Shown here: in pieces, positions 26,550-36,447 of the stretch
Position numbering within the stretch: the first letter of the stretch is position 1
Layout of the letters: the number at the start of each line of letters is the position of its first letter
Assembly: GCF_002090095.1 (NCBI RefSeq)
Contig: NZ_BBRJ01000002.1
Coordinates: forward strand, 733,265-797,264
Direction of reading: 5' to 3'
DNA length: 64,000 nucleotides
Source: Demequina sp. NBRC 110053
GTDB taxonomy: Bacteria; Actinomycetota; Actinomycetes; Actinomycetales; Demequinaceae
Notes under the pieces: model-generated
What the model was told of the DNA's origin: nothing
Databases searched by the model: none
What the model saw: only the letters and a program-made list of their open reading frames with translations
Made by a program: the position numbers and the translations under genes

Positions 26550-28622
26550 GTGGCACGGAGCATCTACATCGCGTCAGCCGAGGGCGACAGCGGCAAGTCC
26601 ACCGTCGCGCTCGGGATCACCAACCTGCTGGCCCGCACCGGCGGGCGCGTAGGCGTGTTCCGGCCCGTCGCGCGAGTCGCGGACGGCTCGGACTACGTCC
26701 TCGACCTGCTGCTGGGCCACGACGCCGTCGACCTGACCTACGAGGAGGCAGTGGGCGTCACGTACGAGGACGTCCATGACGACCCCGAGCGCGCGCTCGC
26801 CACCATCGTCACGCGCTTCCACCAGGTCGCGGCCAAGGCCGATGCGGTCGTGATCGTCGGCACCGACTACACCGACGTCTCCGGCGCGGCGGAGTTCGAG
26901 TTCAACGCCAGGATCGCCGCGAACCTCGGCTCGCCGGTCGCGCTGGTGGTGCACGGCCGCGGCCGCACTCCGGAGGAGATCGCCCGCGTGGTCGAGCAGT
27001 CGCGCGCAGAGCTGGAGGACAGCCACGCGCGAGTCGCGGCCGTGTTCGCCAATCGCTGCGACCCGGCTCAGCTGGACGCGGTGCGAGCGGTGCTTCCCGA
27101 CGGGATCGGCATGGGGGCGCTGCCCGAGGACCCCATCCTCGTCGCTCCCCTGCTGTCCGCGCTCATGGGCGCCGTGGACGGCCGGCTCGTCGCCGGCGAT
27201 GAGGCGATGCTCTCGCGCGAGGTGCGCGCGGTGCTCATCGGCGCGATGACGCCCGAGCACCTTCTCGAGCACCTGGTCGAGGGCGCGGTGGTGATCACCC
27301 CCGGCGACCGGGCGGACGCGCTCGTGACGCTGATGTCCGCTCACGCGTCCGACAGCTATCCCTCCCTCGCCGGCATCATCCTCAACGGCGGCTTCGCCAC
27401 GCCCGAGCCGGTCGCCCGGCTGGTCGAGGGGCTGGGCTCGGCACTGCCGATCATCGCGACCGACCACGGGACGTTCGGCACCGCTCGCCGCGCGTGGGCG
27501 ACGCGCGGTCGGCTGTCGCGCGAGTCCCAGCTCAAGGTGGACCTCGCGCTGGCCATGTTCGATCGCCACGTCGACACCGAAGGACTCTCGAAGGTGCTGG
27601 ATCTCGCGCGCACCGACGTCATCACTCCGCTGATGTTCGAGTACGACCTCATCGACCGCGCACGCGGCTCGCGACAGCGCATCGTGCTGCCCGAGGGCGA
27701 GGACGACCGGATCCTGCGCGCCGCGTCGACCCTGCTCACGCGAGACGTCTGCGACCTCACGATCCTCGGGACCGAGGCCACCGTCCGCAGCCGCGTTGCT
27801 GAGCTGGGGCTCGACCTGGACGCCGCCACCGTGGTGTCTCCCCACGATCCCGAGCTCGTGGAGCGCTTCGCCACGAAGTACTACGAGATGCGCAAGCACA
27901 AGGGCGCGACCATCGACGCGGCGCGCGATCGCGTGCAGGACGTGAGCTACTTCGGCACGATGATGGTGCAGCTCGGTCTCGCCGACGGCATGGTGTCAGG
28001 CGCCGCCCACACGACGGCGCACACCATCACCCCGTCGTTCCAGATCATCAGGACCGCGCCGGGCACGTCGATCGTCTCCTCGGTGTTCTTCATGTGCCTG
28101 GCGGACCGCGTGCTCGTCTACGGCGACTGCGCGGTCAACCCCGACCCCACGGCCGAGCAGCTCGCGGACATCGCCATCTCCTCGGCGGACACGGCCCAGC
28201 AGTTCCACATCGAGCCGCGCGTGGCGATGCTGTCGTACTCGACCGGCGAGTCCGGCTCCGGCTCCGACGTCGACAAGGTCAGAGAGGCGACCCGGCTGGT
28301 CCGCGAGCGCCGCCCCGACCTGCTGGTCGATGGGCCCATGCAGTACGACGCGGCCGTCGAGCCGTCGGTCGCCCGCTCGAAAGCGCCCGACTCTCCCGTC
28401 GCTGGCCAGGCGACCGTGCTCGTCTTCCCCGACCTCAACACCGGCAACAACACCTACAAGGCCGTGCAGCGCTCGGCCGGCGCGGTCGCAGTCGGGCCGG
28501 TCCTCCAGGGCCTCAACAAGCCGGTCAACGACCTCTCGCGCGGAGCGCTCGTGCAGGACATCGTCAACACCGTCGCCATCACGGCGATCCAGGCGCGGGG
28601 CCTGGACGCTCAGGAGGAATAG
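26550..28622 (+). CDS. pta: Phosphate acetyltransferase, long form
   Basis: Interconverts acetyl-CoA and acetyl phosphate. 690 aa, the long form: an N-terminal P-loop NTPase-like domain (IASAEGDSGKSTVALG, residues about 7-22), a central DRTGG domain (about 215-325), and the C-terminal catalytic domain (about 370-685) with VSGAAHTTAHTITPSFQ and FPDLNTGNNTYKAVQR. GTG at 26550 (VARSIYIASAEGDSGKS) fits homologues and follows GGAAGG by 9 nt; an ATG three codons earlier is possible. ackA follows after 3 nt. Confidence 0.96.
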   Translation: MARSIYIASAEGDSGKSTVALGITNLLARTGGRVGVFRPVARVADGSDYVLDLLLGHDAVDLTYEEAVGVTYEDVHDDPERALATIVTRFHQVAAKADAVVIVGTDYTDVSGAAEFEFNARIAANLGSPVALVVHGRGRTPEEIARVVEQSRAELEDSHARVAAVFANRCDPAQLDAVRAVLPDGIGMGALPEDPILVAPLLSALMGAVDGRLVAGDEAMLSREVRAVLIGAMTPEHLLEHLVEGAVVITPGDRADALVTLMSAHASDSYPSLAGIILNGGFATPEPVARLVEGLGSALPIIATDHGTFGTARRAWATRGRLSRESQLKVDLALAMFDRHVDTEGLSKVLDLARTDVITPLMFEYDLIDRARGSRQRIVLPEGEDDRILRAASTLLTRDVCDLTILGTEATVRSRVAELGLDLDAATVVSPHDPELVERFATKYYEMRKHKGATIDAARDRVQDVSYFGTMMVQLGLADGMVSGAAHTTAHTITPSFQIIRTAPGTSIVSSVFFMCLADRVLVYGDCAVNPDPTAEQLADIAISSADTAQQFHIEPRVAMLSYSTGESGSGSDVDKVREATRLVRERRPDLLVDGPMQYDAAVEPSVARSKAPDSPVAGQATVLVFPDLNTGNNTYKAVQRSAGAVAVGPVLQGLNKPVNDLSRGALVQDIVNTVAITAIQARGLDAQEE

Positions 28623-28625
28623 CAC

Positions 28626-29762
28626 GTGACCGTCACCTACACGGGCATCGCCCTGGTCCTCAACTGCGGCTCGAGCTCGATCAAGTACCAGGTGGTCGAC
28701 ACCACCCGGGACGAGCCGCTCGCATCCGGCCTGGTCGAGCGCGTGAGCCAGCATTCCGAGGCGATCAAGGAGATCATCGGGTCGCTGTCGGCGGCCGACT
28801 CGGGAGTGGACCTCGACGCGCTGACGGTGGTCGGTCACCGGGTGGTCCAGGGCGGCGCCGAGTTCTCCGCCCCCACCATCATCGACGACGACGTCGAGCG
28901 GCAGATCGCGCTGCTCGCGACCCTGGCGCCGCTGCACAACCCGCCCAACCTTGCGGGTATCAGCGCCGCTCGCGACGCTTTCCCGCACCTTCCTCACGTC
29001 GCCATCTTCGACACGGCCTTCCACGCGACGCTGCCCGAGGCCGCCTACACCTATGCGATCGACCGGCGGGTGGCCCAGGAGCACGGCGTGAGGCGCTACG
29101 GGTTCCACGGCACCTCGCACAGCTATGTCGCGCGCGAGACGGCGCGACTCATGGGCCGCAGCTCCTCGGACCTCTCGCTCGTGGTGCTGCACCTGGGCAA
29201 CGGCGCATCGGCCGCGGCCATCAAGGGCGGCGTCTCCGTCGACACCTCGATGGGCCTCACCCCGCTCGAGGGCCTCGTGATGGGCACGCGCTCCGGCGAC
29301 ATCGACCCGGCCGTGACGCTCCACCTCGCTCGGACGGCCGGCATGAGCATCGACGAGGTCGATGCGCTCCTCAACCGGCAGTCGGGCATGCTGGGGCTCA
29401 CGGGCTACTCGGACATGCGGGACGTCTGGAAGGCCGCGGAGCAGGGCTCACGCGAGGCGGAGCTCGGGCTCGAGGTGTACTGCCGCCGCATCCGCGGGTA
29501 TGTGGGCCAGTACTTCGCCCAGATGGGCGCCCTGGATGCCGTCACGTTCACGGCCGGCGTCGGCGAGAACGACCACCGCGTGCGGCTGCACGCCCTCGCG
29601 GGACTCGAGGCGCTCGGCATCGTCATCGACGAGGATCGCAACGACGGTCGCAAGCAGGAGCCCGCACTCATCAGCGCAGACTCTTCGAGGGTGCAGGTAT
29701 GGGTGGTCCCCACCGACGAGGAGCGGGAGATCGCCCTTCAGTCGATCGCAGCGGTGTCCTGA
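28626..29762 (+). CDS. ackA: Acetate kinase
   Basis: Converts acetyl phosphate and ADP to acetate and ATP, the energy-yielding end of acetate fermentation and of the phosphoketolase route. 378 aa. Nucleotide and substrate motifs LNCGSSSIKYQ, GFHGTSHSYVARE and LHLGNGASAAAI are intact. GTG at 28626 has AGGAGGA overlapping the end of pta, so translation is coupled. After the stop comes a dense regulatory region for the next gene rather than a terminator. Confidence 0.97.
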   Translation: MTVTYTGIALVLNCGSSSIKYQVVDTTRDEPLASGLVERVSQHSEAIKEIIGSLSAADSGVDLDALTVVGHRVVQGGAEFSAPTIIDDDVERQIALLATLAPLHNPPNLAGISAARDAFPHLPHVAIFDTAFHATLPEAAYTYAIDRRVAQEHGVRRYGFHGTSHSYVARETARLMGRSSSDLSLVVLHLGNGASAAAIKGGVSVDTSMGLTPLEGLVMGTRSGDIDPAVTLHLARTAGMSIDEVDALLNRQSGMLGLTGYSDMRDVWKAAEQGSREAELGLEVYCRRIRGYVGQYFAQMGALDAVTFTAGVGENDHRVRLHALAGLEALGIVIDEDRNDGRKQEPALISADSSRVQVWVVPTDEEREIALQSIAAVS

Positions 29763-29791
29763 GTCGTCACGTTCGCGGGGATTGCCCCCTG

Positions 29792-29807
29792 TGTGACAAA
29801 TGCCACA
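29792..29807. promoter_or_regulatory. CRP/FNR-superfamily-like operator
   Basis: TGTGACAAATGCCACA matches the CRP/GlxR half-sites (TGTGA-N6-TCACA) with one mismatch. It is 37 bp upstream of a -10 (TACTCT, 29841-29846), on the promoter of the phosphoketolase-like gene. Confidence 0.5.
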
Positions 29808-29820
29808 TAAACGGGTTCCC

Positions 29821-29838
29821 GTGTGCGATAACGCACAC
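29821..29838. promoter_or_regulatory. Perfect dyad in promoter spacer
   Basis: GTGTGCGATAACGCACAC: 7-bp perfect arms around ATAA. It lies directly before the TACTCT -10, that is, in the spacer, and its centre is 30 bp from the centre of the CRP-like site. It also keeps TGTG-N8-CACA. Confidence 0.6.
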
Positions 29839-29840
29839 CC

Positions 29841-29846
29841 TACTCT
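29841..29846 (+). promoter_or_regulatory. -10 element of the phosphoketolase-like gene
   Basis: TACTCT, predicting transcription from about 29853 and a leader near 42 nt. Confidence 0.5.
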
Positions 29847-29880
29847 TGCCTGATCGCTCCTCAGCAGGATCAACAGGCAA
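29846..29880. promoter_or_regulatory. Inverted repeat over the predicted transcription start
   Basis: TTGCCTGATC (29846-29855) faces GATCAACAGGCAA (29868-29880): ten paired positions with a 3-nt bulge in the right arm. Because the left arm touches the -10, a protein operator is more likely than an RNA hairpin. Confidence 0.5.
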
Positions 29881-29894
29881 GGCAGATATCCCCC

Positions 29895-30659
29895 GTGATC
29901 GACGTGACCACCTGGACCGCGCACTTGACGCGAGAGCCGGATGACTCCTTCCTGAGCGCCATGGACCGGCGTTGGCGCGACGGCCTCGCCTCGCCTGTCG
30001 CGCAGTGCGCCTGGAGCCGCTGCCCTCTGCACACGCTCGCCCTGCTGCACCTCGATCGGGCCGCACACAAGCGCCGCCTGCACGCGCGCTACTTCGGCGC
30101 GGGCTCCTGTGAGGTGACCGGCCACGGATTCACGCCCATGTCCGACCTCATCCCAGGAGACAAGTACGGCCCCGAGTGCATCGATGTCGCCCACGTCGGC
30201 TCGGCGTCCACTTTGGCCGCGGCGATCGCCGCGATCAAGGAGGACAGGCACCTGCTGGCCTGCGCCGTCGTCACCGAGGCGCAGTTCGTCGCGATCGACA
30301 CCTTCGACGACCACTCTGCGGCGCTGCTGAGGCCCGGTTCCCACGGCGCCATCGTTCCGTTCGTGTACGCCGCCGAGGACGAGTCGGAGGACGAGGCGTG
30401 GGAGCGCGAGGATCTGCTGCGCGCCAACGGCTACTCGACGTACACCGTGGACGTCTCGTCGATGGGCGACGACCCCCTCGCGGTCCACCGCAACCTCGCG
30501 GGCCTCATGGAGGACGTCCTCGACGAGATCGCGAACCTCAAGGCGGACGCCGCCGCGAACATCGCGTCGGACGGCGCACTGTGGCCCCTGATCGTGGTGC
30601 GCGCGCCGGACAGCTGGAACCCTGCGCTGGCCACGGACCGCGCACAGTCCCACCGCTGA
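29895..30659 (+). CDS. Phosphoketolase N-domain-like protein lacking ThDP motifs
   Basis: 254 aa. Residues about 147-242 align with residues about 200-301 of the true phosphoketolase encoded at 37452: AGLMEDVLDEIANLKADAA against [19 protein letters not shown], then LWPLIVVRAPDSW against [13 protein letters not shown]. Weaker similarity reaches back to CPLHTLALLHLD ([11 protein letters not shown]). The thiamine-diphosphate motifs are gone: HWGTTPG is replaced by [15 protein letters not shown] by TEAQFVAID, and the HGGPG loop and the whole C-terminal half are absent. It therefore cannot be a normal phosphoketolase. Position right after ackA, under its own dyad-rich promoter, suggests a regulatory or binding role in the acetyl-phosphate pathway. 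GTG at 29895 has only a weak AAGG upstream; start uncertain. Confidence 0.75.
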   Translation: MIDVTTWTAHLTREPDDSFLSAMDRRWRDGLASPVAQCAWSRCPLHTLALLHLDRAAHKRRLHARYFGAGSCEVTGHGFTPMSDLIPGDKYGPECIDVAHVGSASTLAAAIAAIKEDRHLLACAVVTEAQFVAIDTFDDHSAALLRPGSHGAIVPFVYAAEDESEDEAWEREDLLRANGYSTYTVDVSSMGDDPLAVHRNLAGLMEDVLDEIANLKADAAANIASDGALWPLIVVRAPDSWNPALATDRAQSHR

Positions 30660-30691
30660 CCCCTTCCGCCATTGGCCCCTCCCGCTGGTTG

Positions 30692-31375
30692 TCAGGACTG
30701 GAGAGCGCGCAGCCAGTCCCTGATGAGCAGCACACCCGCGGCGGCCGCCTCATCCGCAACCTCAGCCGTGCGTGCGCGCAGCCCTGCCGCGTCGACCCCG
30801 CGCGCCGCGAGCTCGACCGAGTGACCGATGAGCCACTGCTCGATACGCTCGCCGTCTGCCTCGGCGTGAAACTGCAGTGCGAGTGCCGAGCCCACCGTGA
30901 AGGCCTGGCACGGCGTCGCTGGCGTCGACGCCAGCACCGTCGCGCCGGGCGGCGGCGTGATCGCGTCTCCGTGCCAGTGGAGGATCGGAGCGCCCTCGAG
31001 CCGCGCGAGCGGGGTGCGTTCGGCCGCCTCGGCCAGGTCGACGCGCCCCCAGCCGATCTCCGGCACGCCCGGCGCCACCGAGCCTCCCATCGCGGCCGCG
31101 ATGAGCTGCGCGCCCAGGCACACCCCCACCGTCGGGCGGCCGGCGTCGACGCGCTCACGCAGCAGGAGCATCTCCGTGGCGAGGATGGGATAGGCCTCGA
31201 CGTCGCCGACCCCGATGGGGCCGCCCAGCATCACCGCGAGATCCGCGTCGACGAGCGGCGCGAGGTCGTCGACGCCCGCGTCGAGGTACGCCACCTCGTA
31301 GCCGTGCGCGGCGATCTCCGCCTCCCACACTCCCAGGTCTTCGAAGGCCACATGGCGCACCGCGACGCATCTCAT
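30692..31375 (-). CDS. Class I glutamine amidotransferase-like protein
   Basis: 227 aa, stand-alone. Catalytic nucleophile Cys in VGVCLGAQLIA (about residue 85), and the His-Glu partner in QFHAEADGERI (about 169-171). Similar to the GMP-synthase-like amidotransferases (YfeJ/GuaA-like group) that are often annotated as gamma-glutamyl hydrolases or peptidases; substrate unknown. ATG at 31375 is leaderless: TAGGCT at 31383-31388 ends 7 nt before it. It shares a 43-bp divergent region with the ABC-F gene. Confidence 0.88.
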   Translation of the reverse strand: MRCVAVRHVAFEDLGVWEAEIAAHGYEVAYLDAGVDDLAPLVDADLAVMLGGPIGVGDVEAYPILATEMLLLRERVDAGRPTVGVCLGAQLIAAAMGGSVAPGVPEIGWGRVDLAEAAERTPLARLEGAPILHWHGDAITPPPGATVLASTPATPCQAFTVGSALALQFHAEADGERIEQWLIGHSVELAARGVDAAGLRARTAEVADEAAAAGVLLIRDWLRALQS

Positions 31376-31382
31376 GGCGGCG

Positions 31383-31388
31383 AGCCTA
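31383..31388 (-). promoter_or_regulatory. -10 of leaderless amidotransferase promoter
   Basis: TAGGCT on the minus strand, 7 nt before the ATG at 31375. Confidence 0.65.
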
Positions 31389-31406
31389 GCGCCGGGTGCC
31401 CGCGAC

Positions 31407-31412
31407 TACCCT
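31407..31412 (+). promoter_or_regulatory. -10 of leaderless ABC-F promoter
   Basis: TACCCT, 6 nt, then GTG at 31419. The same layout as the L,D-transpeptidase promoter. Confidence 0.7.
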
Positions 31413-31418
31413 TGATGG

Positions 31419-33377
<1,959 letters not shown>

Positions 33378-33383
<6 letters not shown>

Positions 33384-33393
33384 GCGCTCAGCC
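33378..33393. terminator. Perfect palindrome spanning both convergent stop codons
   Basis: GGCTGAGCGCTCAGCC contains the TGA of the ABC-F gene and the TGA of the opposing permease gene. With no loop it is a weak hairpin; as a terminator it is tentative. Confidence 0.35.
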
Positions 33394-34566
33394 CTGCCTG
33401 AGCGCGTCGCGCAGCTTCATGCGGCCGCCGGTGTTGAGCACTGCGCCCGCGTAGACCCGTCCGGCGATCCACGTCAGGACCGGGATGGAGATCACGCAGA
33501 TGACGATGGAGATCGCCACCTCAGCGGTCGTGATCTCGCCAAAGGCCGCGCGCATGGGCACCAGGAACGGCGCGAAGAACGGGACGTAGGTCAGCACCTG
33601 CGTGATCATCCCGTCAGGGTTGTTGGGCACCAGGTAGATCGCGAGATAGAGCGGCACCATCATGAGCAGCATCATGGGCGTGGTGACCGCCCCGATGTCC
33701 TCCTGACGCGACACGAGCGCCGCGAGCCCGCCGAAGAACACCGTGAACACGGCGAAGCCGAGGACGAACCACACGGCGAAGTTGACCAACAGCGGCCCCA
33801 TCTCGATCTCGAGCGTCGACAGCAGGTCGAGATACCACGCGGCGAACAGCAGCGGCACGACCATCGAGGCTGCCTGGACGAGCGCGTACAACCCCACGCC
33901 CAGCACCTTGCCTCCCAGCAGCGTCGCCGGTCGCACCGTCGCGAGCAGGATCTCGACCACCCGCGAGGACTTCTCCTCGACCACGCCCATCATGATCACG
34001 GACGCGCTCTGGATGAGGATCACGAACAGCACGACGATGACGACGAGGCCGGCGAAGAACGTGCCACCGTCGAACTCGCTGGTGTCGCCGACCATCGTCA
34101 CGGTCGGCTCGGCGGCCGCGAGCGACTCGCCCACCACGGCGGGGTCGCCGCCGAGCGCGCTGACCTCGGCGTCCAACGCGACCGCCTGGGAGGCGCCGCC
34201 GACGAGGCGTGAGAGCGTCTCGTCCCCGCCACCGAGGTAGAGCTCGGGAGAGATGGGCTCGCCCGCGACGAGAGCGTGGACGCCGTCGGGCATCTCGCCA
34301 TCGGCGGCCGGAGGCGAGACGTCGGTCTCCTCGAAGGCGTAGTTCGCGTCCTGCGCCTGGGCCGAGCTCTCGAGGTAGGGGATCAGCTCGGCCGTGGCCG
34401 TGTCGACCTCGACGAGCGCAGGCTCGTCGTCCCCGGTCAGGAACGGCTTCAGGATCATCGCGGCGGCCACGATCAGCACGATCATGATCGAGCTCGAGAT
34501 GATGTTCGCCTTCGACAGCGTGCGCGTGCGGAACTCCCGCTTGGCGATCAGCCACACCATGCTCAC
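33388..34566 (-). CDS. ABC-2 type exporter permease (NatB-like)
   Basis: 392 aa. One N-terminal helix (about 22-42), a large extracellular domain (about 43-185), then five to six helices (about 190-385), the layout of NatB/YhaP permeases that pair with a NatA-type ATPase to export Na+, peptides or antimicrobials. EEKSSRVVEILLATVRP is the conserved cytoplasmic loop of this family. GTG at 34566 overlaps the ATPase stop by 4 nt and has GAGGAGG 4 nt upstream; an ATG two codons later is possible. Substrate unknown. Confidence 0.9.
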   Translation of the reverse strand: MSMVWLIAKREFRTRTLSKANIISSSIMIVLIVAAAMILKPFLTGDDEPALVEVDTATAELIPYLESSAQAQDANYAFEETDVSPPAADGEMPDGVHALVAGEPISPELYLGGGDETLSRLVGGASQAVALDAEVSALGGDPAVVGESLAAAEPTVTMVGDTSEFDGGTFFAGLVVIVVLFVILIQSASVIMMGVVEEKSSRVVEILLATVRPATLLGGKVLGVGLYALVQAASMVVPLLFAAWYLDLLSTLEIEMGPLLVNFAVWFVLGFAVFTVFFGGLAALVSRQEDIGAVTTPMMLLMMVPLYLAIYLVPNNPDGMITQVLTYVPFFAPFLVPMRAAFGEITTAEVAISIVICVISIPVLTWIAGRVYAGAVLNTGGRMKLRDALRQG

Positions 34567-35462
34567 GCCACCTCCTCGGTCTCGGAGACCACGTCTCGGA
34601 ACAGGTCGGTCAAGGACGGCCGGACGGGCGTGAACTCGGTGACCGTTCCGGACGCGACGGCCGACGCGAGGACGGCTTGGCCGACCTCCGCGGACTCCGC
34701 GTCGACGCGCCAGCGACCCGGCCCGTCGGCCGTGAGCGTCACGCCCGCCGGCGCTTGAGGCTCCCCGCCTGACATGGCCAGCGTCCAGGCGGCGCGATCC
34801 GTCGCTCGGAGCTGGTCGATGGTGCCGTTGGCGACCAGTCGCCCCGACCTCACGATGCCCACGCGGTCGCACAGCCGCTCCACGAGCTCGAGCTGATGCG
34901 AGGAGAAGATCACGGGAACGCCGCGCTCCGCCTGCGCGCGCAGCACGTCGCTCATGACGCCGACCGCCACGGGGTCGAGCCCCGAGAACGGCTCGTCGAG
35001 GACCAGGATGTCGGGGTCGTGCACGAGCGCCGATGCGAGCTGCACCCGCTGCTGGTTGCCCAAGGAGAGCTTCTCGACCTCGTCGCCACGCCTCTCGGCC
35101 ACGCCGAGAGTGTCGGTCCACTGCTCCATGGCAGCGACCGCATCGGCCTGGCTCAATCCATGCAGGCGCGCGAGGTAGACCAGCTGCTCGCCGACCTTCA
35201 TGCGCGGATAGAGCCCACGCTCCTCGGGCATGTAGCCGATGCGTCGGCGCACGGCGAGGTCGACGGGAGCCCCGTTCCATCGGACCGCTCCACCGTCGGG
35301 CCGGAGCACCCCCAGGATGATGCGCATGGTGGTGGTCTTGCCGGCGCCGTTCGAGCCGACGAACCCGAACAGCTCGCCTCCCGGCACGTCGAACGAGACG
35401 TCCTGCAGTGCCTTCACCGTTCCATAGGACTTGGTGAGGCCATCGATCTCGAGCGTGGTCAC
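34563..35462 (-). CDS. ABC exporter ATPase (NatA-like)
   Basis: 299 aa ATPase partner of the permease. Walker A GSNGAGKTTTMR (about 36-47), Q-loop YMPEERGLYPRMKV, signature LSLGNQQRVQLA (an LSxGNxQ variant typical of NatA/YhaQ), Walker B ILVLDEPFSGLDP, switch His in SSHQLELVE. The last 90 residues form the usual C-terminal extension. GTG at 35462 follows AGGAGGA. Operon order ATPase then permease. Confidence 0.93.
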   Translation of the reverse strand: MTTLEIDGLTKSYGTVKALQDVSFDVPGGELFGFVGSNGAGKTTTMRIILGVLRPDGGAVRWNGAPVDLAVRRRIGYMPEERGLYPRMKVGEQLVYLARLHGLSQADAVAAMEQWTDTLGVAERRGDEVEKLSLGNQQRVQLASALVHDPDILVLDEPFSGLDPVAVGVMSDVLRAQAERGVPVIFSSHQLELVERLCDRVGIVRSGRLVANGTIDQLRATDRAAWTLAMSGGEPQAPAGVTLTADGPGRWRVDAESAEVGQAVLASAVASGTVTEFTPVRPSLTDLFRDVVSETEEVA

Positions 35463-35586
35463 GCGGGCTCCTCCTGCGTTGCGGGGCGGTCCCGCACCAC
35501 CCTAAGGAACGTCCTGGCAGACCGCCATCCTCCACGCGGAGGAGCGCATCGGGCCACGCTGCTCGTGTCGAGACGGGCCCATCCCG

Positions 35587-36429
35587 TCAGCCCACGCGCT
35601 GGCGCCCGATCGCGTCGAGGAACGCCAGCTTCTCCGCGCTCGGCGATCCCGGCGTCGCTGTGAACACCAGCAGCGTCTGCAGCTGCGAGGGGTCGTGCAG
35701 GTGCTGGCAGTGGACGTCGATGATGCCGACCTCGGGATGCAGCAGGCGCTTCTGGTCGTGATGGCGTCCGACCTCGTGACGGGACCAGATCGCCGCGAAC
35801 TCATCGCTGCGCTCGAGGAGCGCATCGACCACGTCCCTGAGCCGCTTCTCATCGGGGAAGCGTGCGAGCGACTCGCGCAGGTCCGAGGCGAACGTCCTGG
35901 CGAGGTGGTCCCGGTCACCCTCGGGATAGATCTCGCGCGCCCCCGGCGTCGCGAAGAATCGGTACGTCGCGTTGCGCTCGAGACCGTCCAGCCCGACCTG
36001 GTCGCCCAGCATCGCCACGGCGGCCGCCGTCTGCACGAGGGTCTCGCCGAGGACGTTCATCACCTGCGCCGGGGTGTCCTGCAGGCGGTCGAGCACCCGC
36101 ATGAGGCCAGGTGAGATGTGATCCAGACGGACGGATCGCGATGGCGTGCCGTGGCCCGCGAGCCGGAACAGGTGGTCGCGCTCGTCGAGCGACAGCCGCA
36201 GAGCCCTGGAGATGGCGGCGAGCATCGGCTCGCTCGGCTGCGGCCCGCGCCCCTGCTCAAGCCGCGTGTAGTAGTCGACGGACATCTGCGCGAGCGCCGC
36301 GACCTCCTCGCGCCGCAGCCCGGCAGTGCGCCGGCGCGGACCGCGTGGCAGCCCCACGTCCTCCGGCGCGAGCGCCTCACGGCGAGTGCGCAGAAGGTCG
36401 GCGAGCTGCCCGCGATCCATGCCAGTCAT
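35587..36429 (-). CDS. XRE-family regulator with MmyB-like ligand domain
   Basis: 280 aa. Helix-turn-helix at about 10-75 (LRREEVAALAQMSVDYYTRLEQG) and a C-terminal MmyB-type PAS-like domain (about 105-275) that in relatives binds a small molecule or fatty acid. Motifs YRFFATPGAREIY and SRHEVGRHHDQKRLLHPEVG are characteristic. The SDR gene lies 18 nt upstream on the same strand, so both are probably one transcript; such regulators usually control the neighbouring oxidoreductase. Confidence 0.9.
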   Translation of the reverse strand: MTGMDRGQLADLLRTRREALAPEDVGLPRGPRRRTAGLRREEVAALAQMSVDYYTRLEQGRGPQPSEPMLAAISRALRLSLDERDHLFRLAGHGTPSRSVRLDHISPGLMRVLDRLQDTPAQVMNVLGETLVQTAAAVAMLGDQVGLDGLERNATYRFFATPGAREIYPEGDRDHLARTFASDLRESLARFPDEKRLRDVVDALLERSDEFAAIWSRHEVGRHHDQKRLLHPEVGIIDVHCQHLHDPSQLQTLLVFTATPGSPSAEKLAFLDAIGRQRVG

Positions 36430-36447
36430 GCGCCCCTTTCTACCCTC

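Noticed and set aside
33388-35535. 715-codon frame covering both ABC genes
   Set aside because: Only the permease part is real in this frame; the upstream part is the shadow of the ATPase gene, which has intact Walker and signature motifs in its own frame.
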